Part shown: in pieces, positions 30,958 to 38,525 of the stretch | How positions within the stretch are numbered: the stretch's first letter is position 1 | Layout of the letters: each line of letters opens with the position of its first letter | From: Streptomyces sp. S.PNR 29 | GTDB taxonomy: Bacteria; Actinomycetota; Actinomycetes; Streptomycetales; Streptomycetaceae | Assembly: GCF_030386795.1 (NCBI RefSeq) | Contig: NZ_JANUQM010000014.1 | Coordinates: 124,001-188,000 of the forward strand | Reading direction: 5' to 3' | Length of the DNA stretch: 64,000 nucleotides | Notes under the pieces: model-generated | The model's database searches: none | What the model was told of the DNA's origin: nothing | Seen by the model: the letters and a program-made list of their open reading frames with translations, nothing else | Position numbers and translations under genes: made by a program

Positions 30958-31964
30958 GCAAGCCGGTCAAGGCGGCGGTCTTCAGCGCCGGTTCGTGGGG
31001 CACGGCGTTCGGCATGGTGCTCGCCGACGCGGGCTGCGAGGTCGTCCTGTGGGCGCGCCGCCCGGAGGTCGCGGAAGCGATCAACTCCACCCGGATCAAC
31101 CCCGACTATCTGCCGGGCGTCGAGCTGCCGGAGAACCTGCGGGCCACCACGGACCCGGCCGAGGCCGCCGCGGACGCCGACTTCACCGTCCTGTCGGTCC
31201 CCTCGCAGACCATGCGCGGCAACCTCGCCGAGTGGGCGCCGCTGCTCGCGCCCGACACCGTGCTCGTGTCGCTGATGAAGGGCATCGAACTCGGCTCCGC
31301 CATGCGGATGAGCGAGGTCATCGAGGAGGTGGCCAAGGTGCGCGCCGACCGCATCGCCGTGGTCACCGGGCCCAACCTCGCCCGCGAGATAGCCGCCCGC
31401 ATGCCGGCCGCCTCGGTGGTCGCCTGCACCGACGAGGCCGTCGCCCAGCGGCTCCAGGCCGTCTGCCACACCCCGTACTTCCGCCCGTACACCAACACGG
31501 ACGTGGTCGGGTGCGAACTCGGCGGAGCGGTGAAGAACGTCATCGGCCTCGCCGTCGGCATCGCGGACGGCATGGGACTCGGCGACAACGCCAAGGGCTC
31601 GCTCATCACCCGCGGCCTCGCGGAGACCACGCGGCTCGGTGTCGCCCTGGGCGCCGACCCGCTCACCTTCTCCGGACTCGCCGGCCTCGGCGACCTGGTG
31701 GCCACCTGCTCCTCGCCGCTGTCCCGCAACCACACCTTCGGGACCAACCTCGGCAGGGGCATGACCCTGCAGGAGACCATCGCGGTCACCAAGCAGACCG
31801 CCGAGGGCGTCAAGTCCTGCCAGTCGGTGCTGGATCTGGCCCGGCGGCACGGTGTCGACATGCCCATCACGGAGACGGTCGTCGGCATCGTCCACGAGGG
31901 CAAGCCGCCGGTGGTCGCGCTCAAGGAGCTGATGTCGCGCAGCGCGAAGCCCGAACGACGCTGA
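30954..31964 (+). CDS. gpsA: NAD(P)-dependent glycerol-3-phosphate dehydrogenase
   Basis: A 336-residue enzyme making sn-glycerol-3-phosphate for phospholipids. The nucleotide-binding motif is AAVFSAGSWGTAFGMVLADA near the N-terminus, with serine in place of the second usual glycine. The catalytic lysine region is GGAVKNVIGLAVGIADG with LGDNAKGSLITRGLAE, and CSSPLSRNHTFG follows. It is coupled to plsC by a four-base overlap. Confidence 0.95.
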   Translation: MSKPVKAAVFSAGSWGTAFGMVLADAGCEVVLWARRPEVAEAINSTRINPDYLPGVELPENLRATTDPAEAAADADFTVLSVPSQTMRGNLAEWAPLLAPDTVLVSLMKGIELGSAMRMSEVIEEVAKVRADRIAVVTGPNLAREIAARMPAASVVACTDEAVAQRLQAVCHTPYFRPYTNTDVVGCELGGAVKNVIGLAVGIADGMGLGDNAKGSLITRGLAETTRLGVALGADPLTFSGLAGLGDLVATCSSPLSRNHTFGTNLGRGMTLQETIAVTKQTAEGVKSCQSVLDLARRHGVDMPITETVVGIVHEGKPPVVALKELMSRSAKPERR

Positions 31965-32070
31965 GCGAGCGGCCCCCCATGGCCTCTCGGCGCCGGCACG
32001 CCCCTTCGGCTCGCCCGCCGCCTGTCGCACGCTGTCTTGGGGCCCTACCAAGGGGTACTCTCATCGCGAT

Positions 32071-33228
32071 ATGAGCACCGAGAACCTCCCCCAGAGCCCA
32101 GAGCAGCCGTCCCGCAAGCCGCGTGTGGCCGTCGTGTTCGGCGGGCGCAGCTCCGAACACGGGATCTCCATGGTCACCGCCGGCGCCGTGCTGAGGGCCA
32201 TCGACCGGACCAAGTACGACGTGCTGCCGATCGGCATCACCCGGGAAGGCCGTTGGGTGCTCACCGCCGACGAACCGGAACGCATGGCGATCACCGAGCG
32301 CCGTACGCCCAGCGTCGAGCAACTCGCCGAGTCGACCGAGGGCGGCGTGGTGCTGCCCGTCGATCCCGCCAGCCGCGAAGTCGTCTACACCGAGCCCGGG
32401 TCGGTCCCCAAGGCGCTCGGCGAGGTCGACGTGGTCTTCCCGGTGCTGCACGGCCCGTACGGCGAGGACGGCACCCTCCAGGGCCTCCTGGAGCTCTCCG
32501 GCGTGCCGTACGTGGGCTCCGGTGTGCTCGCCTCGGCCGTGGGCCAGGACAAGGAGTACATGAAGCGGGTGTTCGCCTCCTTCGGGCTCAAGGTGGGGCC
32601 GTACGTGGTGATCCGGCCGCGCGAGTGGGAGCGCGACGAGCAGGCCGCCCGCAAGAAGATCGTCGACTTCGCCGGTGAGCACGGATGGCCGCTGTTCGTG
32701 AAGCCCGCGCGCGCGGGCTCGTCGATCGGCATCACCAAGGTCGACGGCATCTCCGGCCTCGCCGAGGCGATCGAGGAGGCCCAGCGGCACGACCCGAAGA
32801 TCCTCGTGGAGGCGGCGCTGCGCGGCCGGGAGATCGAGTGCGGGGTGCTGGAGTTCGAGGACGGCCCGCGGGCCTCCGTACCCGCCGAGATCCCGCCGCC
32901 CGACGCGCACGCCTACTACGACTTCGAGGCCAAGTACATCGACTCCACGCCCGGCATCGTGCCCGCGCCGCTGACGCCCGAGGAGACCGCCGAGGTGCAG
33001 AAGCTGGCGGTGGAGGCGTTCGAGGCGGCGTCCTGCGAGGGGCTGGTGCGTGCGGACTTCTTCCTCACCGAGGACGGCGAGTTCGTGATCAACGAGATCA
33101 ACACGATGCCCGGTTTCACGCCGATCTCGATGTACCCGCAGATGTGGCAGGCGAGCGGGATCAGCTACCCCGAGCTGGTGGACCGGTTGGTGCAGGCGGC
33201 GCTGCGGCGGTCCACCGGGCTGCGCTGA
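32071..33228 (+). CDS. ddl: D-alanine-D-alanine ligase
   Basis: A 385-residue ATP-grasp ligase forming the D-Ala-D-Ala dipeptide for peptidoglycan. The N-terminal signature is VVFGGRSSEHGISMVTAG, the grasp loop KPARAGSSIGITKV, and the metal and product site FVINEINTMPGFTPISMY. The residue set fits a D-Ala rather than D-lactate ligase (the EHG/ISMVTAG loop is intact). An ATG start lies at 32071 and the gap to gpsA is 106 bases without a terminator, so it may be in the same transcript. Confidence 0.93.
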   Translation: MSTENLPQSPEQPSRKPRVAVVFGGRSSEHGISMVTAGAVLRAIDRTKYDVLPIGITREGRWVLTADEPERMAITERRTPSVEQLAESTEGGVVLPVDPASREVVYTEPGSVPKALGEVDVVFPVLHGPYGEDGTLQGLLELSGVPYVGSGVLASAVGQDKEYMKRVFASFGLKVGPYVVIRPREWERDEQAARKKIVDFAGEHGWPLFVKPARAGSSIGITKVDGISGLAEAIEEAQRHDPKILVEAALRGREIECGVLEFEDGPRASVPAEIPPPDAHAYYDFEAKYIDSTPGIVPAPLTPEETAEVQKLAVEAFEAASCEGLVRADFFLTEDGEFVINEINTMPGFTPISMYPQMWQASGISYPELVDRLVQAALRRSTGLR

Positions 33229-33270
33229 GCGCCGGGCCCCGCGACGCCGGGATGATCCAAAGGACAGGGC

Positions 33271-33777
33271 CTAGTCGGCGATCCCTTCGGGGATCGCCTT
33301 CTTGACGGCCGGCGCCAGGTCGACCAGCACGCCGGAGGTGTCCCGCCCCTTCGGTACGGTGACCTCGACATACGCCAGCCGGTTCGCGGTGGTGAAACGG
33401 TACGCCCCGTCGTCCTGCTTCTCCATCAGCCAGTCCACGCCGTTCACGCCCCCGGCGAGGGCGTCCGGGTCGCCGCCTTCGGCCACCTTCGGGTCGATCA
33501 TCTTCGGAGGCCGCGGGACACCGCAGCGCAGTATGATCGCCGGGCTTCCCCAGCCAGCCGTCAGCGCGGACGCGGGCTCGGGATCGTCGCGGCTCACATC
33601 GTCCACCTTCGCCGGCAGTACCTTGTCCAGGTTCCGGCACAGCTTCGTGACCTTCGTGTCCGGGCTGGGAACCGCCGCCGACCCGCTGTCGTCTGCTGAG
33701 GAGCAGCCCGCGGCGGTGATCAGCAGGACGAGCGCGGGCAGGCCGAGGAGCCGGTGACGGTAGGAGTTCACCGGCAC
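33271..33777 (-). CDS. DUF3515 family lipoprotein
   Basis: A 168-residue secreted lipoprotein. The signal sequence HRLLGLPALVLLITAAGC has a lipobox with the acylated cysteine at C25, followed by an SSADDSGS linker and a DUF3515 domain (CRNLDKVLPAKV, ILRCGVPRPPKM, VDWLMEKQDDGAYRFTT). Two further cysteines may form a disulphide. GTG 33777 or GTG 33771 could start it. Function unknown; the family is widespread in actinobacteria at this place, next to ddl and thiL. Confidence 0.8.
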   Translation of the reverse strand: MPVNSYRHRLLGLPALVLLITAAGCSSADDSGSAAVPSPDTKVTKLCRNLDKVLPAKVDDVSRDDPEPASALTAGWGSPAIILRCGVPRPPKMIDPKVAEGGDPDALAGGVNGVDWLMEKQDDGAYRFTTANRLAYVEVTVPKGRDTSGVLVDLAPAVKKAIPEGIAD

Positions 33778-33791
33778 AGGGTAGACGGGGG

Positions 33792-34025
33792 CTACAGATG
33801 GACGACCGGGCAGGTCAGGGTGCGGGTGATGCCGTCCACCTGCTGGACCTTCGCCACCACCATGCGGCCCAGGTCGTCGACCGTGTCGGCCTGGGCCCGC
33901 ACGATCACGTCGTACGGGCCCGTCACGTCCTCGGCCTGGATGACTCCAGGGATCTTGCTGATCGTCTCGGCGACGGTCGACGCCTTGCCGACCTCCGTCT
34001 GGATCAGGATGTACGCCTGTACCAC
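33792..34025 (-). CDS. Stand-alone Lrp/AsnC ligand-binding (RAM) domain
   Basis: A 77-residue protein (VQAYILIQTEVGKASTVAET ... LTCPVVHL after a GTG start, behind GGAGG). It is just the alpha-beta RAM domain of Lrp/AsnC regulators with no DNA-binding part (GVIQAEDVTGPYDVIVRAQA). Such proteins form rings that bind amino acids or modulate full-length Lrp proteins. It is encoded 14 bases downstream of the next gene's transcription direction border and divergent from thiL. Confidence 0.85.
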   Translation of the reverse strand: MVQAYILIQTEVGKASTVAETISKIPGVIQAEDVTGPYDVIVRAQADTVDDLGRMVVAKVQQVDGITRTLTCPVVHL

Positions 34026-34170
34026 GGAACCTCCAGGGCGGCCACGAGGATCATGTGGGGAAAAGGAACGCCACGGTATCGCGTCGCCGCGCGCCGCGGG
34101 GAGACCTGCGGGGGTGGGGGCTCGCGCGCCGGGGCGCGGGGACGACACGAGTTGACGGTCACGTCGGTCG

Positions 34171-34210
34171 CGACGACGGTCTCTTCGACAACGACGACGG
34201 TCTCTTCGAC
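34171..34210. repeat. 21-bp tandem repeat upstream of thiL
   Basis: A 21-base unit beginning CGACGACGGTCTCTTCGAC at 34171-34191 is repeated at 34192-34210 (19 of 21 bases present and identical). It lies about 65 bases before the thiL start. In the thiL frame it would read DDGLFDN-DDGLFDR, but the annotated thiL start lies downstream. Confidence 0.75.
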
Positions 34211-34273
34211 CGTAACGAGGACCGTGATGACGCGCGACCGGGCACGGACAGGGACAGAAGGGGAGAAAGGGCA

Positions 34274-35239
34274 ATGAAGGGCACTGTTGGTGAGCTCGGG
34301 GAGTTCGGGCTCATCAGGGAGCTCACCTCCCGTCTCACCACCACCCCGGCGGTCCGGGTCGGCCCCGGCGACGACGCCGCGGTGGTCGCCGCGCCCGACC
34401 GCAGGGTCGTGGCCAGCACCGACATCCTCGTGGAGGGCCGGCACTTCCGCCGCGACTGGTCCACGGCCTACGACGTGGGCCGCAAGGCGGCCGCGCAGAA
34501 CCTCGCCGACATCGCCGCCATGGGCGCCGTACCGACCGCGCTGCTGCTCGGCCTGGTGGTGCCCGCCGAACTGCCGGTGACCTGGCCGAGCGAGCTGATG
34601 GACGGGCTGCGGGACGAGTGCCAGGTGGCGGGCGCCGCCGTGGTCGGCGGGGACGTCGTACGGGGCGACACGATCACGGTGTCGATCACCGCGCTCGGCG
34701 ACCTGCGCAACCAGGAGCCCGTGACACGGGCCGGCGCGCAGCCCGGCGACCTCGTGGCGGTGACCGGCTGGCTGGGCTGGTCCGCGGCCGGGTACGCGGT
34801 GCTGTCCCGGGGCTTCCGCTCGCCCCGCGCCTTCGTGGAGGCCCACCGGCGCCCCGAGCCGCCGTACCACGCCGGCCCGGCCGCCGCCGCGCTGGGCGCG
34901 ACCGCGATGTGCGACGTCAGCGACGGGCTGATCGCCGACCTGGGGCACATCGCCGAGGCCAGCAAGGTGCGCATCGACATCCGCTCCGGGGCGATCGACA
35001 TCCCGACCCAGATGAACGACATCGGGCAGGCCGTCGGCGTCGACCCCATGCAGTGGGTGCTGACCGGGGGAGAGGACCACGCGATCGTGGCGACCTTCCC
35101 GCCGGACGTGAAGCTGCCCGCCCGCTGGAAGGTCATCGGCGAGGTCCTGAACCCCTCCGCGCTGCCCCAGGTGACGGTCGACGGGGCGCCGTGGACCGCC
35201 AAGGGCGGCTGGGACCACTTCGGGGACATCGAGTCATGA
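34274..35239 (+). CDS. thiL: Thiamine-monophosphate kinase
   Basis: A 321-residue kinase phosphorylating thiamine monophosphate to the pyrophosphate. ATG 34274 is behind GGGGAGAAAG and gives the typical MKGTVGELGEFGLIREL. Active-site segments are GPGDDAAVV, STDILVEGRHF and NLADIAAMGA, followed by AMCDVSDGLIADLGHIA and LTGGEDHAIVA. It overlaps thiD by four bases (ATGA). The open frame extends upstream through a repeat-bearing, Arg/Asp-rich stretch that is not part of the family. Confidence 0.93.
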   Translation: MKGTVGELGEFGLIRELTSRLTTTPAVRVGPGDDAAVVAAPDRRVVASTDILVEGRHFRRDWSTAYDVGRKAAAQNLADIAAMGAVPTALLLGLVVPAELPVTWPSELMDGLRDECQVAGAAVVGGDVVRGDTITVSITALGDLRNQEPVTRAGAQPGDLVAVTGWLGWSAAGYAVLSRGFRSPRAFVEAHRRPEPPYHAGPAAAALGATAMCDVSDGLIADLGHIAEASKVRIDIRSGAIDIPTQMNDIGQAVGVDPMQWVLTGGEDHAIVATFPPDVKLPARWKVIGEVLNPSALPQVTVDGAPWTAKGGWDHFGDIES

Positions 35240-36036
35240 GCCTGCCGAGGGTCCTCACGGTGGCGGGCTCCGACTCCGGCGGGGGCGCGGGCATCCAGGC
35301 CGACCTGAAGACGATGCTCGCGCTCGGCGTGCACGGCATGAGCGTCGTCACGGCGGTGACCGCGCAGAACTCCCTCGGCGTGCAGGGCGCCTGGGAACTG
35401 CCCGTGGAGGCGGTGCGGGCCCAGTACCGCAGTGTGGTCGACGACATCGGCGTCCAGGCCGTCAAGACCGGGATGCTCGCCTCGGCCGGACTCGTCGAGG
35501 CGGTGGCGGAGTTGATCGGCGGGACGGACGCTCCGGCCGTCGTCGATCCGGTGGGGGTGTCGAAGCACGGGGATCCGCTGCTGGCCGCCTCCGCCCTGGA
35601 CTCCGTGCGGTCGAAGCTGCTGCCGGTCGCGACCGTCGCCACGCCGAACCTCGACGAGGTGGCCCAACTGACCGGTGTGCGGGTCGAGTCGGAGTCCGGG
35701 ATGCGCGAGGCCGCCGCGGCCGTGCTGGCGTACGGGCCGCGCTGGGTGCTGATCAAGGGCGGTCATCTGTCCGGAGAGGCCGTGGACTTGCTCACCGACG
35801 GCTCCGAGGAGCACTGGCTGCGCGCGCCGCGGTACGACAACCGGCACACGCACGGCACGGGCTGCACCCTCGCCTCCGCGATCGCCTCACAGCTCGCGAA
35901 GGGCCGGTCCGTGCCGGAGGCGGTGGCCGCGGCCAAGGAGTACGTCACTGGGGCGATCGCGGCCGGGTTCGCGCTGGGCGGGGGCATCGGGCCGGTGGAT
36001 CATGGATGGCGCCTGCGGACGGGGAGCGGCGCGTAA
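35236..36036 (+). CDS. thiD: Hydroxymethylpyrimidine/phosphomethylpyrimidine kinase
   Basis: A 266-residue PfkB/ribokinase-like enzyme phosphorylating HMP and HMP-phosphate for thiamine synthesis: VAGSDSGGGAGIQADLKTM, VTAQNSLGVQG, VKTGMLAS, VVDPVGVSKHGDPLL, LIKGGH and the anion-hole HTHGTGCTLASAIAS near the end. It is translationally coupled to thiL by an ATGA overlap. No thi-box riboswitch is visible. Confidence 0.94.
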   Translation: MSLPRVLTVAGSDSGGGAGIQADLKTMLALGVHGMSVVTAVTAQNSLGVQGAWELPVEAVRAQYRSVVDDIGVQAVKTGMLASAGLVEAVAELIGGTDAPAVVDPVGVSKHGDPLLAASALDSVRSKLLPVATVATPNLDEVAQLTGVRVESESGMREAAAAVLAYGPRWVLIKGGHLSGEAVDLLTDGSEEHWLRAPRYDNRHTHGTGCTLASAIASQLAKGRSVPEAVAAAKEYVTGAIAAGFALGGGIGPVDHGWRLRTGSGA

Positions 36037-36218
36037 ACGCTTGCGCGAGCGTTGACGCGGGCTGCCGGAGGCGACCAGCGGGGCCTCACTGCGGCCTCGT
36101 CCCCGTCTGCGGGGCCCGGCGCCTGCGGAGGCGGAAGCTCAGCGACCTGGAGGGCGTGGGCGGCCCGGCGGGCGCTCAGCGCCGCACAGGCCGTCGTGTG
36201 GAGGCGGGAACGGCAAAA

Positions 36219-36245
36219 AGCCGGTCCACCGTCGGTGGACCGGCT
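36219..36245 (-). terminator. Terminator after rpmB
   Basis: AGCCGGTCCACC (36219-36230) pairs perfectly with GGTGGACCGGCT (36234-36245) around three bases; on the minus strand it is followed by TTTTTGCC, a true T-tract. It lies 77 bases past the rpmB stop. Confidence 0.9.
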
Positions 36246-36321
36246 CTGTGCAGCGAACCAGGCAGTGGCCGCGCGCGGATGGGGGTCCCCCCTGCTCCTT
36301 CGAGCCTGGGGGGAAGACGCG

Positions 36322-36507
36322 TCAGCGCGAGACCTTGCCGGCCTTGATGCACGAGGTGCAAGCGTTCACGCGCTTCGGCGTCCCGCCGACCACGGTACGC
36401 ACACGCTGGATGTTCGGGTTCCAGCGGCGGGACGTACGGCGGTGCGAGTGCGAGATGTTGTTGCCGAAGCCCGGCCCCTTGCCGCAGACGTCGCAGTTGG
36501 CAGCCAC
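36322..36507 (-). CDS. rpmB: 50S ribosomal protein L28 (zinc-ribbon form)
   Basis: A 61-residue protein (MAANCDVCGKGPGFGNNISH ... CIKAGKVSR) with two CxxC pairs, C5/C8 and C50/C53, marking the zinc-binding C+ paralogue. This is the Zn-replete form, so it is the housekeeping copy; a cysteine-free, Zur-controlled paralogue is expected elsewhere. The basic centre SHRRTSRRWNPNIQRVR is the rRNA-binding part. It is transcribed divergently from the DAK2 gene. Confidence 0.96.
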   Translation of the reverse strand: MAANCDVCGKGPGFGNNISHSHRRTSRRWNPNIQRVRTVVGGTPKRVNACTSCIKAGKVSR

Positions 36508-36543
36508 GGGTCACTCCAAAGACTTCAGATGCACTTACGGTTA

Positions 36544-36561
36544 ATCCCGGCATGCCGGGAT
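36544..36561. promoter_or_regulatory. Perfect 18-bp palindrome in the rpmB leader
   Basis: ATCCCGGCATGCCGGGAT is a perfect palindrome 37-54 bases upstream of the rpmB start, within the divergent region. It could be an operator or a leader hairpin in the rpmB mRNA. Confidence 0.55.
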
Positions 36562-36776
36562 CGAGATCTTAGGCTCCAAGAGCGGATCTGAGATCTGAGT
36601 GGCGCTGCCAGGGGGAAAGCCCGATCAGGATCGGACAACCGGAGCAGCATACAACGGCTGCGCCCGTACAACGAAACTACCATGGCAGCTCAGAGGCCCG
36701 CTCCCTGCACTCTTCCGTTCCGCACCCACCCTGGGTCTACGCTGCGTGCCACGTCCAGCAGCTCCAGGAGGCACAG

Positions 36777-38471
36777 GTGGCGCAGGTGCCGCAGAGGTTC
36801 TTCGATGCTCTCGCGGTGCGCACCTGGTGCGGTCTGGCGCTTCAGGCACTGGGGCGGGCGCGGGAGGAGATCGACTCGATCAACGTCTATCCCGTGGCGG
36901 ACGGGGACACCGGTACCAACCTGTATCTGACCGTGGAGTCGGCCGCCGCCGCCGTGGAGGCGGTGTTCGCGGGCCACGAGGTGGGCTCCGCGCGCGCGGA
37001 GGCCTCCGTCGGGCCGTCACTGGCCGATGCCGCGCGGGCGATGGCGCACGGCGCGCTGATCGGGGCCCGGGGCAACTCCGGCACGATCCTCGCGCAGCTG
37101 CTGCGCGGCATGGCCCAGGTGCTCGCGGCCCAGGGTGAGAGTGCTCACACCGACGGACAGGCGCTGCGGCTCGCCCTGCGGCGCGCGGCCGACTCCGCCC
37201 GCCAGGCCGTCGCCCACCCCGTCGAGGGCACGGTCCTCACGGTCGCCTCGGCCGCCGCCGACGCGGCAGGCGGCGCCGAGGGCGACTGCGGATCGGTCGC
37301 CAGGGCCGCCTACGAGGGCGCCCGCGCGGCGCTCGCCGCGACGCCCGGCCAGCTGGCGGTCCTGGAGCGTGCCGGAGTGGTCGACGCCGGTGGACGGGGG
37401 CTGGTGGCGGTGCTCGCGGCCCTGGTGGAGACGTTCACGGGGGAGGCACCGCGGACGCCGGCGGCTTCGGGGCCGTACGCGCGCGTGGCGCACGGGGACG
37501 GTCATGCCGGCCAGGAGGCCCCCGAGGAGTGCGCGGCGGACGGGAGCGGTCCCGCCTTCGAGGTGATCTACCTCCTGGAGGCCGAGGACGCGGCCGTGGC
37601 CCGGCTGCGCACACGGCTCGACGCCCTCGGGGACTCCCTCGTCGTGGTCGGCGGCGACGGGCTGTGGAACGTCCATGTGCACGTCGACGACGCGGGCGCC
37701 GCCGTGGAGGCGGGCGTCGAGGCGGGACGGCCGTACCGGATCCGGATCACGCACTTCGGGGCGGGCGACGTACACACCACCGGCACCGAGCGACCGCCCC
37801 GGGAGCGGACCCAGCGGGCCGTGGTGGCCGTCGTGCCCGGCGAGGGCCTGGCCGGGCTGTACACCGAGGCCGGCGCGACCACCGTGCTCGCGCGCCCCGG
37901 CGAGCCGCCCGCGAGCGGGGAGCTCGTCGAGGCGGTACGGCGGGCCCACGCGCGCGAGGTCGTGCTGCTGCCGAACGACGCCGAACTGCGGCACACCGCG
38001 GCCGCGGCGGCCGAGCAGGCCCGCGCGGAGGGCGTCCGCGTGGCCCTCATCCCCACCCGCTCCGCGGTCCAGGGCATCGCCGCCCTCGCCGTGCACGAAC
38101 CGGAGCGCCGCTTCGACGAGGACGTGGTGTCGATGACCTCGGCGGCCGGCGCCACCCGCTACGCCGAGGTCACCATCGCCGAACGCCAGTCCTGGACCAT
38201 GGCCGGCATCTGTCAGGCCGGTGACGTCCTCGGCCTCATCGACGGCGACGTGGCCGTGATCGGCTCCGACATCACCGCCGCCGCGGAGACCGTCCTCGAC
38301 CGCATGCTCCAGGCAGGCGGCGAGATGGTCACCCTCGTGCTGGGCGACGAGGCCCCCGACGCGATCGCCGAGCACCTCGAAGCTCGCGTGAGGGAGTCCT
38401 ACCTCGCCGTCGACACGGTGGTGTACCGGGGCGGGCGGCAGGGAGCGCTGCTGCTGATCGGCGTGGAGTAG
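36777..38471 (+). CDS. DAK2/DegV-like kinase (FakA-type fatty acid kinase family)
   Basis: A 564-residue protein from GTG 36777 behind GGAGG. The N-terminal DAK2 domain carries the nucleotide-binding set VYPVADGDTGTNLY (residues ~38-50) and GARGNSGTILAQLLRG (~97-111). A middle linker of ~60 residues precedes a FakA-like C-terminal domain (FEVIYLLEAEDA, GLWNVHVHVDDAG, LPNDAELRHTAAAAAEQAR, DTVVYRGGRQGALLLIGVE). In Firmicutes FakA phosphorylates fatty acids bound to FakB (DegV); in Streptomyces the role is inferred. No phosphate-carrier partner is adjacent. Confidence 0.88.
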   Translation: MAQVPQRFFDALAVRTWCGLALQALGRAREEIDSINVYPVADGDTGTNLYLTVESAAAAVEAVFAGHEVGSARAEASVGPSLADAARAMAHGALIGARGNSGTILAQLLRGMAQVLAAQGESAHTDGQALRLALRRAADSARQAVAHPVEGTVLTVASAAADAAGGAEGDCGSVARAAYEGARAALAATPGQLAVLERAGVVDAGGRGLVAVLAALVETFTGEAPRTPAASGPYARVAHGDGHAGQEAPEECAADGSGPAFEVIYLLEAEDAAVARLRTRLDALGDSLVVVGGDGLWNVHVHVDDAGAAVEAGVEAGRPYRIRITHFGAGDVHTTGTERPPRERTQRAVVAVVPGEGLAGLYTEAGATTVLARPGEPPASGELVEAVRRAHAREVVLLPNDAELRHTAAAAAEQARAEGVRVALIPTRSAVQGIAALAVHEPERRFDEDVVSMTSAAGATRYAEVTIAERQSWTMAGICQAGDVLGLIDGDVAVIGSDITAAAETVLDRMLQAGGEMVTLVLGDEAPDAIAEHLEARVRESYLAVDTVVYRGGRQGALLLIGVE

Positions 38472-38474
38472 CGG

Positions 38475-38525
38475 CGCGCCAAAGCCTGTCGTCCTAGTAG
38501 TGCTTCGTTAGGTTCTGGGTTGTCC
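38475..38525. other. AT-rich junction at the 3' end of the TPR gene
   Basis: The last ~10 codons of the TPR gene plus the following ~20 bases (including CTAGTAGTGCTTCGTTAGGT at 38497-38516) are clearly richer in A and T than either flank. They separate the HSP90-TPR unit from the DAK2 gene by only 22 bases and could be the scar of an insertion. No inverted partner was found at the other end. Confidence 0.35.

Noticed and set aside
34055..34273. Longer thiL with Arg/Asp-rich N-terminus
   Set aside because: The extension overlaps the divergent RAM-domain promoter and contains a tandem repeat; ATG 34274 has a strong ribosome site and the normal family start.
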